A DNA stretch of 6,119 nucleotides, from assembly GCA_018262455.1 (NCBI GenBank), contig JAGSPR010000401.1, positions 1 to 6,119 of the forward strand, read 5' to 3'. The stretch's first letter is position 1. Each line of letters starts with the position of its first letter. The translations under genes and the position numbers were made by a program. Below, in pieces: positions 1 through 5,015 of the stretch. Source of the DNA: Deltaproteobacteria bacterium. Lineage in GTDB: Bacteria > Myxococcota > Polyangia > Haliangiales > Haliangiaceae. The notes under the pieces were generated by a model. The model saw only the letters and a list, made by a program, of their open reading frames with translations, was not told the DNA's origin and did no database searches.

Positions 1-732
1 TTCAGCTTCGATGGCGTCCTGCGCGCGGCGCTCCAGCTGTTCGTCGCGATGCCGGACCAGGTGATCCTGCTGCGCGGTAACCACGAGTGGCTGACGTGGT
101 TCGACAACCGCATCTCCAGCGGCGTCTACCCCGCGGAGGCGCTCGCCTCGATCGAGCCGTACGTGCCGATCGAGATGCTCGAGGCCTATCGCCAGCTGTT
201 CGAGAGCATGCCCACCTCGTTCATCTGTGAGCGGACGCTGTTCGTGCATGGCGGGATCCCTCGCGAGGACAGCTTCGAGGCGCGCTTCCACGACCTGTCC
301 AGCCTCAACGATCCCGAGATGCGCTTCCAGATGATGTGGAGCGACCCGGGCCACACCGATCACGTCCCGGTCGAGCTCCAGCGCCAGAACCCGCGGTTCA
401 CGTTCGGGCGCAACCAGTTCCGGCAGTTCATGGAGCGCGCCGGAATGCACACGATGATCCGCGGCCACGAGATGATCGAGCGCGGCTTCGACGTGTTCTA
501 CGACCTCGGCGATCAGCTCCTGCTCACGCTGTTCTCGGCCGGCGGCCACGGCAACTGCGATCTCCCGATCGACTCGTCGTACCGCGGCGTCACGCCGATG
601 GCGCTGACGATCCAGTACGGCCACGGCGCACCGACCGCGAACCCGTGGCCGATCCAGTACCAGCCGTTCAACTACGAGCCCCACAATGGGCTCTACCGGC
701 AGCAGCCGTTGCTCGAGTTCCGCTACACCTAG
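1..732 (+). CDS. PPP-family metallophosphatase (Ser/Thr protein phosphatase type), 5'-partial
   Basis: The frame is open from base 1, so the start lies upstream; 243 residues are visible up to TAG at 730-732. Residue numbers count from the first visible codon. Motifs of the phosphoprotein phosphatase (PPP) superfamily appear in the right order: RGNHE (25-29), FVHGGI (81-86), WSDP (113-116), IRGHE (153-157) and LFSAGG (177-182). In PPP enzymes the Asn of GNHE and the His of VHGG and GH(Q/E) bind the two-metal centre, and the His of GNHE assists catalysis; here these are N27, H83, H156 and H28. The GDxVDRG motif normally sits just before this point and must fall outside the window. Likely role: cytoplasmic dephosphorylation of Ser/Thr phosphoproteins. 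The usual SAPNYC loop reads SAGGHGNC (179-186), a departure from the eukaryotic form. A diadenosine-tetraphosphatase-like activity is a less likely alternative. It is followed after 25 bases by a co-directional gene and then a kinase gene. Confidence 0.9.
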   Translation, partial: FSFDGVLRAALQLFVAMPDQVILLRGNHEWLTWFDNRISSGVYPAEALASIEPYVPIEMLEAYRQLFESMPTSFICERTLFVHGGIPREDSFEARFHDLSSLNDPEMRFQMMWSDPGHTDHVPVELQRQNPRFTFGRNQFRQFMERAGMHTMIRGHEMIERGFDVFYDLGDQLLLTLFSAGGHGNCDLPIDSSYRGVTPMALTIQYGHGAPTANPWPIQYQPFNYEPHNGLYRQQPLLEFRYT

Positions 733-757
733 CACCCAGGCGCGCTACCCTCGACGG

Positions 758-1372
758 ATGCGAGGGCTCACGGGTCTGATCGATGACGAGCACGCCGACA
801 TCGCGGCGATCGGCGCGCACCTCGACGGCCTCGACGCGAGGGCGCGATGGAGCGAGCTCGGTCAGCTCGACCGCGCTCGCCAGCGAACGCTCTACGAGAA
901 GGCCGCGCACGCCGCGCCGATCGACCTGGCGCACTTCGTCGGCGACGCGCGCCCGCTCGAGGAGGTGATCCACGACGGGCTCAACACCCTGCCCCTGCCC
1001 TCCCCGCTGCGCCGGTTCCAGAAGCGGTTCTGCCGGCCGGAGCCCACCGGCGACGTCGGGGTTCGGCTGTTCGGCTACAACGAGGGGCCGACCCGGCGCC
1101 TCGTCGGCCCCGGCTACTTCGTCGCGATCCCGACGGCCGACCGCCCGGCGTGGTCCGCGCGCGGTGCGATCGTGATCGACTACTTCCAGGTCCCCGACGG
1201 CCGGGTCGCGAGCGGCTGGCCGCGCGTGGTGCCCAATGACTGGCGGCTGCAACGGTTCGTCTACGACCGTACGCGCGACTTCATGCGCCGGGTCTCGCGC
1301 CACGTCTCGATCGGCGCCGCGTTCAAAGGCGAACGCCCGCTCGACCACTACTTCGTGCTGTGTCGGCGGTGA
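758..1372 (+). CDS. Conserved-looking hypothetical protein, 204 aa
   Basis: I do not recognise a characterised family. The protein has no evident signal peptide or membrane helix and should be cytoplasmic. Its N-terminal half is acidic and helical in character (residues 1-65). It is followed by a Pro/Arg-rich turn (LPLPSPLRRFQKRFCRP, about 79-95), then a compact segment with GYNEG and GPGYFVAIP, and a basic C-terminus (RRVSRHVSIGAAFKG) closing with DHYFVLCRR. The short, distinctive motifs suggest a conserved family; I recall similar proteins in myxobacterial genomes but cannot verify this. ATG 758 is preferred because an upstream in-frame start at 686 would place 24 extra low-complexity residues inside the phosphatase gene. 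No good Shine-Dalgarno precedes 758. The stop codon overlaps the kinase start, which suggests translational coupling and a shared transcript with the phosphatase 25 bases upstream. Confidence 0.82.
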   Translation: MRGLTGLIDDEHADIAAIGAHLDGLDARARWSELGQLDRARQRTLYEKAAHAAPIDLAHFVGDARPLEEVIHDGLNTLPLPSPLRRFQKRFCRPEPTGDVGVRLFGYNEGPTRRLVGPGYFVAIPTADRPAWSARGAIVIDYFQVPDGRVASGWPRVVPNDWRLQRFVYDRTRDFMRRVSRHVSIGAAFKGERPLDHYFVLCRR

Positions 1373-4317
1373 GGTGCCCCGACGACAACGTCTTGATGGC
1401 GATGGTCGAGCAGACGCTCGAGCGCGAGCTGTTGCACGAGGTCGCGGTGCACATCGATAGCTGCCCCGACTGCCGCGTGATCGTCGCGGCCGCACTCGGA
1501 GGTGGATCGACGGCGATCGGGACGCCGAACTCGCAGGACGACCGCGAGCCTCTAGTCTCGATGGTCGACGTCAGGATCAACGATCGGTACGTGGTCGAGA
1601 GGGTGCTCGGGCGAGGCGGCATGGGCACGGTCTATCTCGCGCGTGATCAGTCGCTCGGTCGCGATGTCGCGCTCAAGGTGCATCGCGCGGGCTCGGGCAA
1701 CGATCGGCTTCACCGCGAGGCGATCGCGATGGCCAAGCTCGCCCACCCGAACGTCGTGACCGTGTTCGAGGTCGCGACCGTCGACGATCGACTCTATGTC
1801 GCGATGGAGTACGTCCGCGGCGGCACGCTGCGGTCCTGGCTCGCGGCGGCGCCTCGAGGCTGGCGCGAGATCGTCGGGCTGCTGCTGCATGCCGGCACCG
1901 GGCTCGCGGCTGCACACGCCGCGGGACTCGTGCATCGCGACTTCAAGCCCGAGAACGTGCTCGTCGGAGTGGACGACCGGCCGCGCGTGAGCGACTTCGG
2001 CCTCGCGCGCGTCGACACGCGCCCGAGCAATCCGATCGTGCCGCTGGCCGGTGGCTCCTCGATCGACACGCCGATGACGCAGACCGGCGCGCTGATGGGG
2101 ACACCGGCGTACATGGCTCCCGAGCAGCTGGCGAGTGGTGTGGTCGACGCGCGCAGCGATCAGTTCGCATTCTGCGTGGTCGTGTGGGAGTGCCTGTTCG
2201 GCAGCCGACCGTTCACGGGGTCGACGCTCGCGGCCCTCGCCATCTCGATCGAGCGGCAGGAGCTCCCGCCCCCCGCGCGCACCGACGTTCCGCAACGCGT
2301 ACGCGAGGTGATCGAGCGCGGGCTGCGGGTCGATCCGGCCGCACGCCACGCCGACATGCCCGCGCTCCTCACCGCGCTCCGCGACGCGGCAGCTCCACGC
2401 TCGAGGCGCCGCCTGGCGATCGGCATGGGAGCGGCGGTGGTGCTGACCTCGGCCATCGTCATCGTCGGGCCGTGGTCCCGCGACAGCGACACCCCGTGTG
2501 CGGTCGACGAAGCCGCCCTCACCGGCGTCTGGGATCCGTTCCTCAAGGGCCGGATCCGCACCGCGTTCTCGGCAGCCGGTCTCAAGGACACTGACCAGAT
2601 CTTCGGGCGCGTCGAAGGCGTCGTCGACGACTACCGCCGCTCCTGGATCACGATGCGCCGCAGCGCCTGCGAAGCGACGCGGCTTCGCGGCGAGCAATCC
2701 GAGTCGCTGCTCGACCTGCGCATGACCTGCCTGGATCGCAGGCGCGACGAGCTCCGCGCGTTGACCCAGGGCCTTGCGGAGGCCGACCGCAAGGTCGTGA
2801 TGGGATCCGTGCGGGCTGCACTGGGCTTGACCGCGATCAGCGAATGCGCCGACATCACCGCGCTCAGCGGTCCCGTTCGACCGCCGGAGCAGGAGATCCG
2901 CGATCGCGTCGAAGCCGAGCGCACCGAGCTCGCGGCGGTGAAGGCGCTCCGGCTGCTCGGACGGATCGGCCCGGCCCTCGAGAGTGCCAAGGCGATCGCC
3001 GCGCGTATGAAGGCGCTCGATTACCGTCCGCTCGACGCAGAGACGCTGCTGGTGCTGGGCGATCTCGAGGATCGATCTGGGGACACGGCGACGGCGATCA
3101 CGCTGCTCGAGCAGGCGATCGTGGCAGCCGACGCGGGAAATCATCGCCTGGTGGCCGCACAGGCGTGGTCCACGCTGGCCTGGATCCAGGGCTACGAGGA
3201 GCGGCAGTTCGAGCGGGCCGAGTTCGCCGTGCGCATGGCCGGCGCCGCGATCGAGGGCCTGGGCGGCAATGCCGAGCTGTCGGCGCAGCTGACGAACTAC
3301 GAGGCGCTGATCCTCGAGACCAAGGGTCAGCTCGAGCCCGCCCGGGCCAAGTACCTGGCCGCGCTCGCGGCGCGCGAAGCCATGAACCAGCAGGACAGCT
3401 GGCAGATGTCGATGGTGCTCAACGATCTCGGTGGCGTCGAGCGCAAGCTCCGCAACTTCGCGGTTGCGCGTGCTCGCCACGAACGCGCCCTGGCGATCCG
3501 CAAGAAGCTGTTCGGCGAGCTGCACCCGTACGTGTTCTCGTCGCTGAACAACCTCGGAAACGTCGCGTGGTCACAGGATGACTACCCGGAGGCCGAGCAG
3601 CGGTTTCAGGCCGCGATCGCCGTGGCCGACGAGGTCTTCCCCGCGATGCACCCGCAGAAAGCACTCGCTCTGGCGAACCTTGCATCGGTGTTCGAGCGCC
3701 AGGCCAAGTATCCAGAGTCCGTCCAGGCGTACCGTCGCGCGCTGGCGATCTACGAGTCGGCGCGAGGCCCCGATCACGCCGACGTCGCGGAGACGCTCCA
3801 CAACCTCGGCAACGTGCTGGACACGCTCGACCAGACCGACGAGGCGATCCGGGCCTATCAGCGGGCACTCGCCATCCTCGAGAAGTCAGAGGATCAAGCC
3901 GAGCTCGCCGGCCTGCTCTACGACTTTGGCGATGTGCTGGTCCGCAAACCAGACCATCGCCAGGCCGAGGTGTATCTCCAGCGCGCCCTGACGATCGGCA
4001 GCAAGGCGGGAACCAAGGATCCCGATCTCGCCTTCACCCTGACGGCTCTCGGCGAGCTGTACACGATCACGGGCCGCCCCCAGGACGCCGGCCCGCTGCT
4101 CGAGCGTGCGCTCCTCCTGCGCCAGGTCGATTCGGTCCCCGTCGAGGAGAAGGCCCGCACCGAGCTCGCGCTCGCGAAGCTGCTCTGGCGATCCGCCGGC
4201 CAGCGCCCGCGCGCTCTCGAGCTCGCGCGCGCCGCGAAGGGGCGGCTCGAGCGGGCGGGCCCGACGCAGCGCAAGGCCCTTCAGGACGTCACGCAGTGGT
4301 TGCAGCGTCGTGAGTGA
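1369..4317 (+). CDS. Transmembrane Hanks-type Ser/Thr protein kinase with N-terminal zinc-finger site and C-terminal TPR repeats
   Basis: 982 residues. (1) A zf-HC2/anti-sigma-like site, C3-x24-H28-x3-C32-x2-C35. (2) A complete kinase domain, about 74-339: Gly-loop GRGGMG (81-86), Lys103, helix-C Glu117, catalytic HRDFKPEN (189-196, Asp191), DFG (209-211), APE (250-252). All key catalytic residues are present, so it should be active. (3) One membrane helix, about 349-367, after a basic SRRR. (4) A helical module with four cysteines (377, 434, 454, 493), including ATRLRGEQSESLLDLRMTC. (5) About ten TPR units, 556-964; several have the 42-residue kinesin-light-chain spacing (e.g. 721-762, 763-804). 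This order predicts a cytoplasmic kinase and an extracytoplasmic sensor or protein-binding region. The start chosen, GTG 1369, overlaps the upstream TGA as GTGA; GTG 1360 adds three residues, and ATG 1396 would lose Cys3. No strong ribosome site is seen, consistent with coupling. The substrate is unknown. Confidence 0.93.
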   Translation: MRCPDDNVLMAMVEQTLERELLHEVAVHIDSCPDCRVIVAAALGGGSTAIGTPNSQDDREPLVSMVDVRINDRYVVERVLGRGGMGTVYLARDQSLGRDVALKVHRAGSGNDRLHREAIAMAKLAHPNVVTVFEVATVDDRLYVAMEYVRGGTLRSWLAAAPRGWREIVGLLLHAGTGLAAAHAAGLVHRDFKPENVLVGVDDRPRVSDFGLARVDTRPSNPIVPLAGGSSIDTPMTQTGALMGTPAYMAPEQLASGVVDARSDQFAFCVVVWECLFGSRPFTGSTLAALAISIERQELPPPARTDVPQRVREVIERGLRVDPAARHADMPALLTALRDAAAPRSRRRLAIGMGAAVVLTSAIVIVGPWSRDSDTPCAVDEAALTGVWDPFLKGRIRTAFSAAGLKDTDQIFGRVEGVVDDYRRSWITMRRSACEATRLRGEQSESLLDLRMTCLDRRRDELRALTQGLAEADRKVVMGSVRAALGLTAISECADITALSGPVRPPEQEIRDRVEAERTELAAVKALRLLGRIGPALESAKAIAARMKALDYRPLDAETLLVLGDLEDRSGDTATAITLLEQAIVAADAGNHRLVAAQAWSTLAWIQGYEERQFERAEFAVRMAGAAIEGLGGNAELSAQLTNYEALILETKGQLEPARAKYLAALAAREAMNQQDSWQMSMVLNDLGGVERKLRNFAVARARHERALAIRKKLFGELHPYVFSSLNNLGNVAWSQDDYPEAEQRFQAAIAVADEVFPAMHPQKALALANLASVFERQAKYPESVQAYRRALAIYESARGPDHADVAETLHNLGNVLDTLDQTDEAIRAYQRALAILEKSEDQAELAGLLYDFGDVLVRKPDHRQAEVYLQRALTIGSKAGTKDPDLAFTLTALGELYTITGRPQDAGPLLERALLLRQVDSVPVEEKARTELALAKLLWRSAGQRPRALELARAAKGRLERAGPTQRKALQDVTQWLQRRE

Positions 4318-4332
4318 TCACGCACCGGACGC
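4305..4332. terminator. Weak inverted-repeat region at the convergent gene junction
   Basis: GCGTC (4305-4309) pairs with GACGC (4328-4332), and the inner CGTGA (4309-4313) with TCACG (4318-4322); GTGATCAC (4314-4321) is itself a perfect palindrome over both stop codons. These alternatives share bases and cannot all form at once. No T-run follows on either strand, so this is not a classic intrinsic terminator. It is listed because the two converging genes have no other space for one. Confidence 0.15.
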
Positions 4333-4893
4333 GCATCGGCGGCGGCGCCGCGCCAGCGCGCCGAGGACGACGACGAGCAGCCCCGGTCCGGCACCCGCGC
4401 CTGCCGAGCAGCCACCGTCGACGTCACCCGGCGGCGGGGCATCGCCGCCGATCGTGATGTCGGCGCACTGGTAGTAGAACGAGTTGTACGGGACCGTCGT
4501 CGTCATGATCTGCATCAGCTGCAGCGTGCAATCCGTGCACGGCTCGGTCGGCAACGTGACCTGCTGCGTGTAGTGACCACCGGCCTTGTCGGCGATCGGC
4601 TCGACCATCGTCGACGGGAAGTTGTCGTTCGGGTTGTTCGGGTTCTGGAAGGCGTCGTTGCCGGCGTCGTCGAACGCGATCCGGTAGTGACCCGGGTGAT
4701 CCACCGTCTCGTTCCACTCCACCGTGATCGTCTCGCCGGGCTGGAACGCCGTCACCGTCGTGCCGCGGGTCGAGCCGACCTTGCCGCACGGCCCCTCCTT
4801 CTGGTCTGCGATCCGGGGGGGCGGGAACGTCAGCGCGATGTGCGCCTGGGCGGTCGCGGTGGTGACGAGCAAGACGGCAGTGACAAGACGCAT
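4318..4893 (-). CDS. Secreted lytic-polysaccharide-monooxygenase-like protein with MYXO-CTERM-like tail
   Basis: 191 residues from ATG at 4893-4891. Residues 1-17 form a signal peptide ending in AQA; cleavage there would leave H18 as the mature N-terminus, as needed for the copper 'histidine brace' of lytic polysaccharide monooxygenases (LPMOs). Next come PPPR (24-27) and GPCG (34-37), an immunoglobulin-like strand pattern (ETITVEW), DHPGHYRIAFD (65-75, with H69 or H66 a candidate second brace His), a CxxC pair (119/122) and SFYYQCADI (138-146), which resembles the last strand of LPMO folds where the axial Tyr/Phe lies. After a Pro/Gly/Asp linker, C162, a hydrophobic helix (about 170-181) and RRRRR (182-186) make a MYXO-CTERM-type sorting signal, implying export and surface anchoring or processing at Cys. 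I recall an 'SCE4755 family polysaccharide monooxygenase-like' group that this may match. Oxidative polysaccharide cleavage is inferred; a copper-binding protein without that activity is the alternative. Confidence 0.85.
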   Translation of the reverse strand: MRLVTAVLLVTTATAQAHIALTFPPPRIADQKEGPCGKVGSTRGTTVTAFQPGETITVEWNETVDHPGHYRIAFDDAGNDAFQNPNNPNDNFPSTMVEPIADKAGGHYTQQVTLPTEPCTDCTLQLMQIMTTTVPYNSFYYQCADITIGGDAPPPGDVDGGCSAGAGAGPGLLVVVLGALARRRRRCASGA

Positions 4894-4899
4894 CCCCTG

Positions 4900-4905
4900 A
4901 TAGTA
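4900..4905 (-). promoter_or_regulatory. -10-like element TACTAT upstream of the monooxygenase-like gene
   Basis: On the minus strand the order is TACTAT, CAGGGG, ATG. TACTAT matches the sigma-70-type TAnnnT pattern and lies exactly six bases before the start codon, which would put the transcription start at or next to the A of ATG, giving a leaderless message. The alternative reading of CAGGGG as a ribosome site would leave no spacing to the ATG. No good -35 hexamer is seen 16-18 bases further upstream. Confidence 0.3.
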
Positions 4906-4908
4906 CGC

Positions 4909-4924
4909 CCGAGATCGACCTCGG
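4909..4924. promoter_or_regulatory. Near-perfect 16-base palindrome, operator candidate
   Basis: The sequence CCGAGATCGACCTCGG pairs at seven of eight positions around a central TCGA; the only mismatch is the third pair from the centre. It lies three bases beyond the -10-like element of the minus-strand gene, where a dimeric regulator could block or assist RNA polymerase. The TCGA-centred symmetry fits a homodimeric binding site, but no regulator gene is present in the window and a single copy cannot establish function. Confidence 0.3.
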
Positions 4925-5015
4925 CTGCATGCGGTCGCACGGCGGCCATGCCTCCATGTAGGTGGACGTGATTTCGGTTCCCGCCGGACCCGCCCTGATG
5001 CAGGATGCGCGCGTC

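Larger units (their letters stand above)
4894..5015. promoter_or_regulatory. Divergent intergenic region (122 bases)
   Basis: This is the only sizeable non-coding gap in the window. It separates the two divergent genes for exported proteins, so it must hold the start signals for both unless one is transcribed from inside its neighbour. It is less GC-rich in patches (around 4900-4905 and 4968-4980) and contains two near-palindromes (4909-4924 and 4951-4962). No convincing -35/-10 pair is seen for the plus-strand lipoprotein gene. Confidence 0.6.

Noticed and set aside
686..757. Upstream start for the 204-residue protein
   Set aside because: It would add a Ser/Arg-rich stretch encoded inside the phosphatase gene in another frame, unlike the rest of the protein; ATG 758 lies cleanly after the phosphatase stop.
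1360..1368. GTG at 1360 as kinase start
   Set aside because: Possible, but it only adds three residues; GTG 1369 forms the GTGA stop/start overlap typical of coupled genes. The zinc ligands are kept either way.
668..1495. 275-codon minus-strand open frame across the 204-residue gene
   Set aside because: Arg/Ala/Val-rich with no motifs; the plus-strand frame has balanced composition and fits the operon spacing.
1552..3525. 657-codon open frame on the minus strand opposite the kinase gene
   Set aside because: It is a shadow of GC-rich coding DNA: the product is a low-complexity Arg/Asp/His-rich string without motifs, while the plus strand holds unmistakable kinase motifs.
4342..4351. Perfect GC palindrome GCGGCGCCGC as a terminator
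   Set aside because: It encodes the Arg-rich tail of the monooxygenase-like protein and has no following T-run; such palindromes are expected in CGN-rich codon runs.
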